Origin: Onchocerca volvulus
Lineage: Eukaryota; Nematoda; Chromadorea; Rhabditida; Onchocercidae
Direction of reading: 5' to 3'
Assembly: GCA_000499405.2 (NCBI GenBank)
Contig: HG738139.1
Span: forward strand, 14,155,826 to 14,219,825
Length of the DNA stretch: 64,000 bases
Below the pieces are notes generated by a model, which was not told the DNA's origin, made no database searches, and saw nothing but the letters and a program-made list of their open reading frames with translations. The position numbers and the translations under genes are program-made. Numbering within the stretch: the stretch's first letter is position 1; each line of letters begins with the position of its first letter. Positions 53,047-64,000 of the stretch are shown piece after piece.

Positions 53047-54200
53047 ATTGAGGAACAAACTATCGAATCGTTCGAAACATATGATGAAATAGGACTAAGA
53101 AAAATTGATAAGATTTATGACTCAATGAAACTATTCTCAGGTATCTGTATATTTGTAATTTTAGCATATTTGCACTTTGAGATTTTTTCTTAGAAGTATT
53201 GCCACATAATGCTGACGGTATTTCGCTATTCTATTTTACTGACGGTATTTTTTATTCTACTATTTCATGTTTGAAACAGTATGAAGGATATTAATAAAAT
53301 TATTATAATTTCTAATTTATGCAAATATAATTCTATGCCATATTACCTCATCTATCATTTTCTGGTCAGAAATTACCAAAATCATTATTTTCGTTTCGTT
53401 TTTCATTCGTTATCAAATAAAAAAAGATTTAAGATAATGTTGCATGGAAGCAATTATTCTGCTGCTGTCAGTTATATTTCTTATCACTTTTAGCGACATT
53501 TTTTTTTACAACTGATAACACAGGAAACTAAACATAATTGATTGTAATACATAATTATTTCTAGATGTGGATAGTTATCGACATAATTTTTTCATTTTCA
53601 TGCAAGGTAATTTCTAAATTTCAGATTGTACTACTATAATTATGAATCATGATAATGGTAGAAAGTAGGATTAATTTAATAAACCTTAGATTTGTTTATT
53701 GCCCTAAGATGCTTTGATGAGGTTCTGTTTTGATGATTTTATTGTTGTGCACAGCTTCCAGCGATTTTTTCTGTCATTTTTTTATTACTTTTAAAAAATA
53801 ACCGTAAAATTCGATTTTGGTTATAATTTTGATTTAAAGTCAGAACTTGCTAACTCGCATTCAGAATTTTATGATTATTCGCCGGAAGCTATGCGATTTG
53901 GCGTCAAGGTACGAGAAATGTAGTTTAGTTTTGGCTGAAAGGAATTATTTATAAAATGCATTAAGATCCGAAAATTAGCAATGATTGGACGAATAATTAT
54001 AGTTGATGTGAGATCCAAAAATTATGGTTGTGATTGAAATGAATTTCTAAATGCTCGAAGTTGTCAAACGCTGAAAAGATTCTGTGTGATAGTCACTTAC
54101 GACTTGAGACATATAATTTAGTCAAAATTGCAATATTTATTACCGAATGATCATAGTTTTAATTTCTTATTCTTCCTTTTTTATTAAAATTTAATTGTGC

Positions 54201-54230
54201 CGGCCGTGCCGAGCGTGGCCGTCCACCTAG
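54201..54230 (+). mobile_element. Helitron 3' end (hairpin plus CTAG)
   Basis: CGGCCGTGC-CGA-GCGTGGCCG (54201-54221) forms a 9-bp stem with two G-T pairs and a 3-base loop, GC-rich in very AT-rich DNA. Five bases later comes CTAG (54227-54230). A short GC hairpin a few bases before CTRR, with T following, is the classic Helitron 3' terminus. The body of this element upstream is not recognisable. Confidence 0.65.
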
Positions 54231-54720
54231 TCTATATAATAAAAATTTCACCCATTTTTACCAGCTCACATATGGTATTATCTCAGTCACAGGAATGACA
54301 GGTAAAAAAAGAAAAATAGTTATATCTATGTAAAAACATACGCCTATTCAAATGCACCGTTGTTTCAAATTTTCAAATCAATCGATGAAGAACTTAAAAC
54401 GTTGTGTCAAAAGCCCCAACGAACATTTACATTTTTATTTATATAGATTATTTGTCTACCATTATCTAGCAGTGGATCGATGATTTGTAGACTTCGCTTT
54501 GTTTATCTGTTAATGGGAACATTTTGGCGGGAAACATGTTTATTCTTAGAAGAGATTAAAAGGATAAAAAAAAAGTAAGTATATTTATATAGAAACAGGC
54601 CCTGTTCGAATGCAATGTTGTGTCAAAATCTCAAAGCAGTCGGTGAAGAACTTGCAACATTATGTTAAAAACCACAATGAATATTTACATTTTTATTTAT
54701 GTAGATTGTTTAAAAAATTA
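54231..54720 (+). mobile_element. Helitron-like element 5' end with two diverged internal repeat copies
   Basis: It starts TCTATATAATAAAAATTTC immediately after the CTAG of the preceding element; Helitrons begin with TC. It holds two related stretches of about 130 bp (about 54334-54470 and 54585-54713), each with a GAAGAACTTAAAACGTTGTG- or GAAGAACTTGCAACATTATG-like core and then ACATTTTTATTTAT(A/G)TAGATT. A third, inverted relative is at about 61530-61645, so this is a dispersed repeat family. The right end of the element is not defined. Confidence 0.5.
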
Positions 54721-55421
54721 TTTCTTTAGTTGAATCAAATATTATTATTACTTTCCATATTTAATAATTATATCGCGTCAAATTGCCATCATCATCTTTG
54801 CGGGAATATTTGCACATATTAATGAAGAAATCCTCATAGTGGAATGCATATATATGTTTTAGGAATAACTAGCAGGATTGTTGCGCTAGTAAAAGCTATA
54901 CTATTAAGAAAAGACTTATTGTGAAGTATTAATGATGTTGTTTAATTTGTTATTGATATGTATGTGGTTTAGTGATGAACCAGTTTGGGAATAAAATGAT
55001 GGTATAATATAGTTCAAGATATGTATGAACTTCGTGAAACAGCAATAGTTTGAACTATGTACGTACTTGACATAATTGATTGGTAGTTTGGTTCTTAAAC
55101 AGTCTATTAGTTGCTGTTCCGTTGGCATATTCATTTCATTATTTTCGTTCGTTCATTTCATTTCATTGAATTGTACATACGTCTGATACATAGGGTATAT
55201 ATTTGACCTTTTGATTTGCAGTTAATTTTGAAAATGAAGAGGAATGGGGATAAATAACGAGAAGAGAAACATTTTCTTTTTTCGATTTTTTTTTTTTTTT
55301 TGATTTTTTAAAATTTCTCTTATTGTATAAATAATTTTAGTTTTCAAGCATCCAAAACCATCAAGCGTGTATGATTGTTTAATTTGGATTTGAAATAATT
55401 ATACGCAGGAAGAGGCAAGAG

Positions 55422-58400
55422 ATGAGTGATTTATTCAGTAAACAACTTAAAAAACAAACTGCACGAGCGAAAGAAAAGGTTTAATTTCGCTCCAACTTTT
55501 TTTTTTTTTCACTTTACAGATAAATATTAAATATGTTTGTCAGAATTTCGAATATTTGACATTTGGAGTTTCTATTTATTTAATGATGGATTTGGAAAGA
55601 ATTTGAAGTATCGGAATTAAAAACTATATTTAAACCAATTTAAAATTGATTAACTGAATATATTGAAAAAATATTTCTGCGAGTTTGCATTATGAAGTTC
55701 ACCACGAATATCGAACAATTTAATGTCATATTTGGCAGAAGGATCAGGTTATCTTATATTGATGACTTTGTGATATTTTTGTATTCAAACTTCAGCAGTC
55801 TTAAACGAAATCATCAGATGTGGGAAGAACTAATCCAGTTATTTTAGTTATTAGAAGGACTAGGAAAAGCGAAAGCAACACAGGATGATGTGTTCGATCA
55901 ACATGCTGCAAATTTGGTAAAACAGAGTAAAGCATGTGAAAGATTACATCGTGATTTGAAAGCATACGGTATAGCATTACGAACAATGGTTCAAGCGCAG
56001 AAGACGTTTCGCGAGACTATACGAGAACTTTACGAAACCGAGTGGCCGGATCGTGAACATTTATGTGCCATTACACAAGTAATCAAATAATTTCATTATT
56101 CGTATAAAAAACTTTTCTTTAACTATCATAATTCGGATAAAAACATATCACGAATGCGGATTGAATCTTAATTTTTTTTTTCAGCATTTTATTTCATTAT
56201 GTGAAGTAAAATTATCCAAGCGCCACTCTAAAATATGCACATCATATGAGTTAAATTTATAAATTTTCAAATTGACTCGAACAATTTTTAAACACACATT
56301 TTGTTCACAAAATGTTGTGCAAATCATATAATGTTCTGCGATTCTCCCAATGAACCACTTTGACAGTTCATTACTTGGAGATTGATTACTGAATGAGTAA
56401 AGTCAAGATATAGAATATCGTAGAAGACTTACAGCAAGCAAATATACTATTGCCTGTCATTTGGAGTTATTCGTAACCTGAAAGGAAGTGAAATTACCGG
56501 ACAGATTAATGGGCATGATTTGATATTGATGTTTTGAGCTTGTTCAGAAAGCTGATAATGTTCGATCTTGTTCATTTTCAGACTAAATTATACATAATAT
56601 ACAATGTTCAGGTTATATATAGCATTTGATTGCGTAATTGCAGGATAACTCAGCAGAATGCTGATGACAAAATCTTAAACATTACGATATCTTCAGCTTG
56701 AGTTATTAGCGCTTATTATTTTTGAAATTATAAATAGAACGATGTATATATTAAATTGAATATATCAAACAATTCGCAATTTAGAACTACTACTAATTTG
56801 CTATTGATTTTGTCACATTACAGTCACTGGATCTTCAATGGGATGAATTCGAGAAAATTGTCAATGACCAAGTGATGGGTTCGGTGAATGCATATATGGC
56901 ACAATTTTCAGATTTAAAAGCTAAAGTAGCGAAACGAGGAAGAAAACTTGTTGATTTTGATAGTGCGCGGAATAATTATGCAACCGTGAAAGCTAGTTCT
57001 AAAAAAGTTAGTTTCATTCGTTATTTATGTATACAAATAGGTAAGATAGGTAAATAGATGCATTTTCTTGTGTGGTAAATGTTGAGATTCCGATTTTTCA
57101 TGATAGAAGATATGTAATTGCAATGAAGAAGAATTTATTATGATATTGCAATGAAGAAGAATTTATTATGATATAAAGGATATTTTTTTCAATTCAAATT
57201 AATATATCATCTAATGAGAAGCTATTAAATTGAGAGCGAAATTAGAATGATAAACCTTAGAAAATACGAAAATTTCCGAAACTGAATGGTTGATTGGTTT
57301 GAATCATTTGATGCTGTAATAGTAGCATTGTTGTGAGTTGGAAGAAGCATCTGTTTTGGAAAAGTTTTTGTAATACTTCCTATTTAATCGTTCTCTTATT
57401 CGTAATATTTGCTGTTTAATTGTTCTCTAATGCGTAATACTTGTGTAATCCTTCTTTCAGTTATGAATCTTTGTGATCTTTAACTTTTAGTTATTCAACA
57501 CAGTTCAAATTTCGTGATCTTTAATATCATTTTGAACAATCTTGAACCTGTGTATTCATTCTGTTTTAACATAATTTTATCGTCGCTGTTATAGCCTAAT
57601 GATGATATAAAGCTGAGTATATGAATGACACCTAATACTCTAATTCTTGTTAGATAAATGATTTATTCTTCTTTGTTTCCAGGGCGATGATGATCCAAAA
57701 GTGGTGAAAGCACTGGCAGATCTACAACAAGCAGAAAATCTCTATAAAGATTTAAATAGAGAACTTGTTGATGCATTACCTGCCACATACGATAGCCGAA
57801 TAACATTTTTTGTTGATACACTTCAGACAATTTTTAATGCTGAAAGTACCAATCATGCTGAATGTGGTAAGGTATGTTTGTCAAAAATTAAAACTATTTG
57901 AGGAATTAATTACATATTCGCATATATTATTTTATGGTTTCATTTATATTTAATCATTTAATATTCTCGTACCATATAAGAAGCATGTTTCACTTCATTA
58001 CTTATAATAAATCTCTGTATTAAATCTGAGTCATTAGCGAAACTTTAAAAAAAATTTTTTTTTAGTAGACATGAAAATTTTTTTAGTTATGTTATTTACT
58101 GTCAAGTTGATAAAAAGAGGAACAAAATAGTCTGAGAATAAGAATTTTTTTATCGGAACTAGACTGGGGATTTTGATCTATTAAGCAGTCATGTAATTCT
58201 GTTTTTCTTTCAGTCTCCAATATATAATCAGAGTCAATTAATTACGTATATTTCCCAAAATTCTCATTAGGTTTCTATTACAGAATAATAAAACTCTTGT
58301 TAATGTGCTGGATAATTTGGGGAACTCATTCGATTCTCTTCGTGTTCCGCGAAATGCATCGGACGATTCAGTAGCGCCTACCCCAATCGATGAACAATCA

Positions 58401-59890
58401 ATTGCTACTGAAGATTCATCACTGCAAAAACCTGAGATACTAATGCGAGAAGCTCAATCGATCTCTCCCCATGTCTCATCCGAAACAGTTACGAGCAAAT
58501 CTAACTTTCAACAAAATGATGATGAAAATGTAGAAAAAAAAGTGTATCCAGTAAGTCTAAATCTTATCAGTTTTGGTTTTTATTAACTAATTTGTAATCG
58601 TGTTATTAATTACAATTAAGCGAAAGACCAGTTCTTTATGTTATCCGTTATTTTTTTTAGTTATGCTATATATAACGTCTATTGCTGAAAAGTTTCTATT
58701 TTACTTATAATAGTAGTGAAAATGTGAACAACTTTTTTTTAATTGTAGTTGTAGATATAATATATCTGCAATTAGAAAACTTTGAAAAAAACTTGAAGGA
58801 AGAAACTTTATTGAGGAACCTTCTGAGAAAAAAATTTAATTTCCTTTATTTTTAATAGTGAATAGCATATTGGAGGGATGTTTTACTCACAATATGGAAT
58901 ATCACTTATAATTACGGATTATGCAGTTAGACGAAGTAATTAATTATAAAATGGAACTCTTATCCTATTTTCGGATTTTTTAAGATCTCTCAATGTCATT
59001 CGAACTTTTTTTCTCTAATTTCCGTGTGATTTAGTCTTACTTTAATTCCTGATACTCTCAATGAATTTTATTTTACAGATTTTGACTGACGCACCACTTG
59101 CTGGAATTGTTCCTGATTCTGAGAAGCGAAATGACAAAAAGTCGTCGGAGAAATTATCAAATGTTGGTAATACTGGTGAAAAAGGCTCGAAAACTTCGCT
59201 AAATCCATTTGATGATGACGATGATGATAATGCAAAAAACCCATTCAGTGAAAATGGTAAAGAGAAGGAACCACATCCAGAACCACGTTCACCACAGAAA
59301 GGTGAAAATCGTCAGGAAACGAATGGTGATCGAAAGGTGTTCTTTTTTTACAATGATATAAGTAATAGGATGCTAGGTTGATAAAACCAATTTGAAGAAT
59401 TCTCTTACGATGTAAGGTTAAAATTTAATGTGAGAAGTCGAAGAATTGGGCAAAAACATGATGTTTGACTTTATTGGGCAAAACTGAAGAATTGTGGTAG
59501 TTATGTAAAATCACCTTTGAAGATAATTGAATTTTTATTAAACAAAAGGATCGAATTGTAGGGAAGAAAGATTGGATTACCTCTAGCTGAAAGAAGAGAT
59601 GAAACATAATCAGCTTTACTAGATTCATATATGTTCCTTGGTTAATTTGATCTCTCATCTATGATTTCATACCAATATTTTATTGAATGTTTCAGATTTT
59701 GTACAAAGTTCGAGCAACACATCGCTATACCGCTGAAGACACTGATGAACTTACATTCGACGCTGGTGAAGTAATAACAGTGCTAGAAGCCCGTGAAGAG
59801 GATCTTCTCGATGATGGATGGTTGTTTGGTGTAAAGCAGTCTGATGGAGTTCGTGGTGTATTCCCTGCAAATTTCACGAAATCTTTATAA
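55422..59890 (+). CDS. amph-1: Amphiphysin/BIN1 (BAR-SH3) membrane-remodelling protein
   Basis: Seven exons, all in phase 0, give 459 aa: 55422-55478, 55848-56078, 56824-57006, 57683-57871, 58284-58550, 59079-59336, 59696-59890. The N-terminus MSDLFSKQLKKQTARAKEK matches the amphipathic helix of N-BAR proteins. The BAR domain covers about 1-235 (DDVFDQHAANLVKQSKACER, KRGRKLVDFDSARNNY, LVDALPATYDSRITFFVDTL). The middle is acidic and Ser-rich, with two NPF motifs (351-353 and 363-365) around a run of six Asp. The C-terminal SH3 (about 396-459) has YKVRATHRYTAEDTDELTF, DDGWLFGV and GVFPANF. Family members bend membranes in endocytosis, recycling and muscle T-tubule-like structures; C. elegans AMPH-1 binds the EH-domain protein RME-1 through NPF. 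An acceptor (ATACGCAG) precedes the ATG by 13 bp, suggesting trans-splicing. Confidence 0.96.
57117..57174. repeat. Short tandem duplication in amphiphysin intron 3
   Basis: Two units of about 28 bp containing TTGCAATGAAGAAGAATTTA and TTATGAT in direct succession, essentially identical. Confidence 0.85.
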
Positions 59891-61079
59891 AATATTCGTA
59901 TTTTGTATATCTCAGATGGTTAATTGTTTGGGAATTTAAAAATCAGTGTTTTATTCAGAATCCCGAAAATTGTGTTATCATTTAATATATAATATAAAGA
60001 ATCGAAAATGTTATTTCTTATTCCATTCTCTCTATATTTCAATCTAAATATGACTCGGGAGTTTTCATCGCAGTGAATAATGATGAGATATGAATGAGTG
60101 ATGATAAGACAAGATAGAATAGTTTCAAATAAAAATAGATTATTGAAAGATTGGTAATTTTCCTTTCCGGGGTTTTGTGTCATTACAAAGGCAGTTATTT
60201 TTTCGAATTTGATTGCTATGATTTTGCTACATAAAGCAAATTTTTTATATGCTTCCAATGTTAATTTTGCTTTTTTCAGAACGCTTCGTTTACAGTTTCG
60301 AGTCTGCTTGTTTCCATATTTTTCCATATTGTGGTAGTGTTTTTCAGATTCGATATATTTGTTAATTTTTCAAATCATATAAACAAATATTTGGTATTCA
60401 GATTTTCCGTTGCATATGTTTTTATATCGGTATGCCGATGTACAATAATTTTCAAAATTTTTGAAATTTTTAATTTCATATCTGTAATCTCATAGTAATT
60501 GTTATGATGCAGCATTTTTTCTAATCCTTCTTACATACTTAATTTATTCTTTTAACGTGTAAAAGGTTGTGATTAATTTGAAGTATTTTATCACTATAGC
60601 TTTGTTGTTAGTATAGTGTGCCTTTGTTTTCTCTTTTTATTCCTTCTGAAAAGATCCAGAACTTTTGCTATAAATATTATGTTTCGAAATGTCTTTTGAC
60701 TACGAAAAGGGATCTATGGACATAGCAATGCATAATTTTGCTGCAAAGTTATCATTATACAATAACAATGGGATAGTAAAGAAAATCATGACATATGGTA
60801 CCAGAAGGTAAATTATTAGATATGCTGAATTGCAGATTTGGAATCTGCTATATGATTTCTTGGTTCTCTCATAAGGATAATCAGTAATGTCTTGTTTCTT
60901 GAGAAATTTGGCAAGAGGATAACTTCTGAAGAATAATTTGTCTTAATACTAGTAAATGATGAACTATTAGCAGCTAAAAAATACTATCGTGATAATATTT
61001 CATTATAGTGATAATGATAATATCCAACTTCATTGATCTACCACTCTAAATGGTCGAATAAAACATCTCGTTTCACAAT

Positions 61080-61220
61080 TAATGCAAATAATAGTGATAA
61101 TAATGAAAATGGCAGTAATAACAAAAATAATTATTATTGTTATTGTATTGTCATTATTATTACATTATTAGTCTGTATGGTTATTATTGTTATTATAATA
61201 ATAATAGTAAATATTAAGTT
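61080..61220. repeat. AAT/ATT trinucleotide-rich low-complexity tract
   Basis: Interrupted AAT/GAT then ATT/GTT units. The 70-codon open frame across it (61033-61245) is Asn- then Ile/Val-rich as a consequence of the repeat and is not called as a gene. Confidence 0.8.
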
Positions 61221-61529
61221 AAATAGAAAAAAAAAAGGACAATGATTTATTCGACAGGCAATCTACATTTTGAATCATCACAGAAAACTATAACATCTTT
61301 TGAATGTATTAACGAAAAAAATAACAAAATTTGATTTCCGATGTTATTTCCAATTATCTGGTACTATTATTCAATATTCCGGTAGTATTATAATTGCCTT
61401 TCTGACTTTATTTCATGCCAAAAACGACTTATACTTATTGCCTATTCCTTATTTTAATCCTTATATATTACAACAGTTATTTTCGATAAACTATAGAAAA
61501 ACCGGAAATAATTTCTTGAAAAATATCAA

Positions 61530-61645
61530 CTTTACTATTATCCAAATCCATATAAATAAAAATGTTGCCATGCAATGTTTCAAGTTCTTCACCGATTGAT
61601 TTAAAATTTTGATAAAACGTCATTCGAATAGGCGCGTGTTTAAAT
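61530..61645 (-). mobile_element. Inverted fragment of the 54-kb Helitron-like repeat
   Basis: Read on the minus strand it contains ACGCGCCTATTCGAATG, then AATCAATCGGTGAAGAACTT, then CATTTTTATTTATATGGATT, in the same order as the copies at 54334 and 54585. Confidence 0.6.
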
Positions 61646-62084
61646 CGGAAATTTAATATTTTGAACAAACGAATACTTGCATTTTGATTTATTTAAATTA
61701 GTTGAAGCCGGCTAAATAAAGGCTAAATGATTGGTCCAGCTAATTATAAATATAAAAAAAAAAAGTAATAAATAACTGTGTGAATTCGTTCATTAAAAGA
61801 TATCAATATTGGTTGATTTTGTTGATCAATTGTTCATATTGAAAGAAGAAATGTAGAACTTGTCGATGAAATATGTTCAAACGAGTGGAACGACAAATCA
61901 ATTTGAGTTAATTGATGAAAAATGACAGCAAATGTTCATTATTCATTTTCATTCTTCATTCATTATCTTCGTCTACTACATTTTATTTCCTCTTCAATTT
62001 CATCATTTTTATTCAAATTAATCCGGTTTTTTCATGGAATACTCCTTCTTCCCTTTTTTTTCTCTCTTCTCCACTATAAAAGCC

Positions 62085-62092
62085 TTCATTAA
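62085..62092 (+). promoter_or_regulatory. TATA box of the collagen gene
   Basis: TATAAAAG lies 122 bp upstream of the collagen ATG and is preceded by a pyrimidine-rich stretch. It would place transcription start near 62115-62120. The leader then has a CAA/CAG-rich run (about 62127-62165). No acceptor sits between the TATA box and the ATG, so the gene is probably not trans-spliced. Confidence 0.7.
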
Positions 62093-62206
62093 TATCTTCA
62101 AGTGATTTATTTTTATAGTGGACCGAACAACAACAACAACAACAGCACAACAGCAGCAGAAGCAGTATCATTATCAGTATCCACAAATCAATAACATATT
62201 CGTACT

Positions 62207-63567
62207 ATGGAGGATAAAAAAAATCAACCTCAAAGCCTAAAACCGATTGCTTTTATATCGGTTGTTTTCAGTACTTTTGCTATATGTTCCATTTTAGTAG
62301 CATTCCCATTAATTATCACTTATATTCAAACACTGGAATCATCTGTTCAAAGAGATCTCGATTTTTGTCGCGTATGTTTTCTTTAGTTATTTCCTTTTTT
62401 GCATTAAAAAAAATTTCAGTTTTTTCTTTACTTTTTTTTCTGTAAAATAAAAAATTGCATTGCCAAAAATTAAATACTGGAATGAATATAGCAGAAAAAT
62501 TGAACTGGAAAAATTTTTTTAACTTTCTAATGAATAAATTAATTGATATAATGCTTTTATTCACTTATTCACCTGTTTTTGCTATTAAAATTATAGGCTC
62601 GAGCTCGAGATATGTGGAAAGAAATTTTCGATATTGAAACAAATGGACATCATAATTCTGAAAAACTGGCACGTATAATGATGGCACATCGAGAAGTAAA
62701 ACGTGATACATTGGCAGATTTCTGGAATCGGAGATTACATGACCAAGAGCTCCGTGACGATCCGTATCAAAAAGCAGATTCGTTTGTGGAAAGCTACACA
62801 AGTGGCGATTGCTGCACATGCGCGCGAGGACCACCTGGTCCTCCGGGACCGCGAGGTCGCGATGGTACACCTGGAGTAGATGGTGAAATTGGTCAACTTG
62901 GACAGCCTGGACCACCTGCACCTTTTGAACCTGAACTTCAAAATCTATTTCCACCACAATGTCCATGCGAATCACCACCTGGTGAAATTGGTCCCAAAGG
63001 ACCACCCGGACCTGATGGTCCACCAGGGCCACCGGGTCAAGATGGCGAAGATGGAAGGCCTGGAGATCAAGGACCTAGAGGCCCACCAGGACAACCAGGC
63101 CAACCAGGACAACCTGGAAGAAGTGGACCACCTGGAGAACCAGGAACATACAGAACAGAAATTGGACCACCAGGTCGACCAGGTGCTCCAGGACGTCCTG
63201 GACCACCAGGACCTATGGGACCATCAGGTACAAGCGGTGAAAATGGTCCGCTTGGCCCACCAGGACCACCTGGTCTTCCTGGTCAACCAGGAGAACCAGG
63301 TCCAAGTGGACGACCGGGACCTGTTGGACCACCTGGAGAACGTGGTATGTTTTTCAATTCTAAGAATTGATATTGAGAATTAATCAAAAGTATCAGACCT
63401 GAGACACTTTTTAATTCATTTTTCCTTAAATTTCGATTTTAAAACTGCTGTCATGAAATACTTGCATTTAATACAATTAACTTTTCATCTGCAAACACTC
63501 ATTTATTTTAGGTGCACCTGGAAGTTGTGACCACTGTCCACCAGCTCGTCTTGCTCCTGGTTATTAA
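62207..63567 (+). CDS. Nematode cuticle collagen
   Basis: Three exons join in phase to 322 aa: 62207-62371, 62597-63344, 63512-63567. Residues about 13-45 are a hydrophobic signal-anchor ([20 protein letters not shown]). Then comes a non-collagenous region with basic clusters (RARAR at 55-59, EVKR at 88-91) where cuticle procollagens are cleaved by subtilisin-like proteases. A cysteine cluster CCTC (127-130) opens the Gly-X-Y domain (133 to about 304), which is interrupted once by a proline-rich segment with CPC. The end, [15 protein letters not shown], is the typical cuticle collagen terminus. Such chains trimerise and are cross-linked in the cuticle through cysteine and tyrosine. The exon 2 donor splits a Gly codon. 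High GC relative to its surroundings is explained by Gly and Pro codons. Confidence 0.97.
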
Positions 63568-63646
63568 ATAGGATACGAAAACGTATGCAAACAAATAACA
63601 ATCATATTAGACAAAATTTTCATTAAAATTTTATCGAAAAATCAAG

Positions 63647-63652
63647 AATAAA
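63647..63652 (+). terminator. Polyadenylation signal of the collagen gene
   Basis: AATAAA 80 bp after the collagen stop codon, a typical short 3' UTR for this gene class. Confidence 0.65.
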
Positions 63653-64000
63653 GCAATATTTAATCATTCATACTCGTGACATTTTCCAAGAAAACTGCCA
63701 ATGATTACAAAGTTTTTTTTTTTTTTTTTTTTAAATTTTCTTGTTGCCTGTAAGATGAAGACGATATTAAACAGTTGCACTTTTTCTGATCATATTATTG
63801 ATTACCATGAATGATCTACAGCAGAATCCGGATTTTTCTGGATATCTGTGGCAAATCAGAGATGGTGAATGTTGTATAATTATAATATCCAATGCTGGAA
63901 GAGATAAGAGAAATGAAGAAAAAAAGAAATGTTAATTTTTTTTCCTGTTCAATCATAATTTTAAGAATTGCAAAAGAAAAGAAATAGTTGTTAACTAGTG
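63653..64000. other. AT-rich downstream sequence
   Basis: It contains a pure T tract of about 18 bases (63715-63732). No gene is seen before the window ends. Confidence 0.6.

Larger units (their letters stand above)
49499..55421. other. Gene-free stretch of about 6 kb with repeats
   Basis: It follows the MRG gene and precedes amphiphysin on the same strand. It contains the MRG 3' UTR, a GT/GTAT microsatellite, an AT-rich minisatellite and Helitron ends, listed separately. I find no supported exon; the longer open frames (for example 53281-53493 and 54916-55134) lack motifs. Confidence 0.55.
59891..62084. other. Intergenic, AT-rich, with low-complexity tracts
   Basis: It contains the amphiphysin 3' region, an AAT/ATT trinucleotide-rich stretch (about 61080-61220) and an inverted copy of the dispersed repeat found at 54.3-54.7 kb. 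No supported gene. Confidence 0.55.

Noticed and set aside
53281..53493. 70-codon plus-strand open frame
   Set aside because: Composition fits translated AT-rich noise, with no motif or exon neighbours.
61033..61245. 70-codon Asn/Ile/Val-rich open frame with an apparent membrane segment
   Set aside because: It is explained by the AAT/ATT low-complexity tract; there is no splice or start context.
62565..63032. 155-codon minus-strand open frame and a 167-codon plus frame over the collagen
   Set aside because: They are shadows of the Gly-X-Y repeat in other frames, and the encoded repeats have no independent meaning.

Overview
The window looks like nuclear DNA of a nematode, most likely a filarial or related parasitic (clade III) species. 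It is strongly AT-rich, with long poly-A/T tracts and many 50-1500 bp introns. Several start codons sit just downstream of a 3' splice acceptor, as expected for spliced-leader trans-splicing. The gene set is animal (copper ATPase, MRG chromodomain protein, amphiphysin, WW-PH-RhoGAP protein, METTL5), and a nematode cuticle collagen lies at the right end. The species call is inference; no search was run.

Left third (1-12.5 kb) is accessory DNA. It holds broken PIF1/Helitron helicase fragments (1-1460 and 9604-9790, both minus) on either side of a large imperfect inverted duplication (arms about 1660-3960 and 5335-9230). Each arm carries a copy of an F-box-like gene with an N-terminal hydrophobic leader. 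The left copy is a deleted pseudogene. The right copy can be rebuilt as ten phase-consistent exons (446 codons) interrupted by a single in-frame TGA. A decayed C2H2 zinc-finger gene lies in the spacer between the arms. A possible small gene follows at 11.4-12.4 kb.

Middle (12.6-36 kb): two minus-strand genes, METTL5 (12622-14734, 4 exons) and a WW-PH-RhoGAP protein of the ARHGAP12/15/27 type (16560-21673, 13 exons), lie divergent to a plus-strand copper P1B-ATPase (24910-35844, 22 exons, 1161 aa). The ATPase has two intact and two degenerate N-terminal metal-binding domains, and a non-canonical GC-AG last intron.

Right part (36-64 kb): a small cysteine-rich, probably secreted protein (38866-40572, minus); an MRG15/MRG-1 chromodomain protein (43579-49498, 11 exons, plus); a 6 kb gene-free stretch with a GT microsatellite, an AT minisatellite and a head-to-tail Helitron junction; amphiphysin/BIN1 (55422-59890, 7 exons, plus); and a cuticle collagen (62207-63567, 3 exons, plus) with a TATA box and polyadenylation signal.

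The genes do not form one pathway. They are separate housekeeping or cell-biology loci: rRNA methylation, Rho GTPase control, copper export, chromatin, membrane curvature and cuticle. All exon boundaries were inferred by reading splice consensus and codon phase. For the six main genes every exon junction is in phase and the lengths sum to whole codons.
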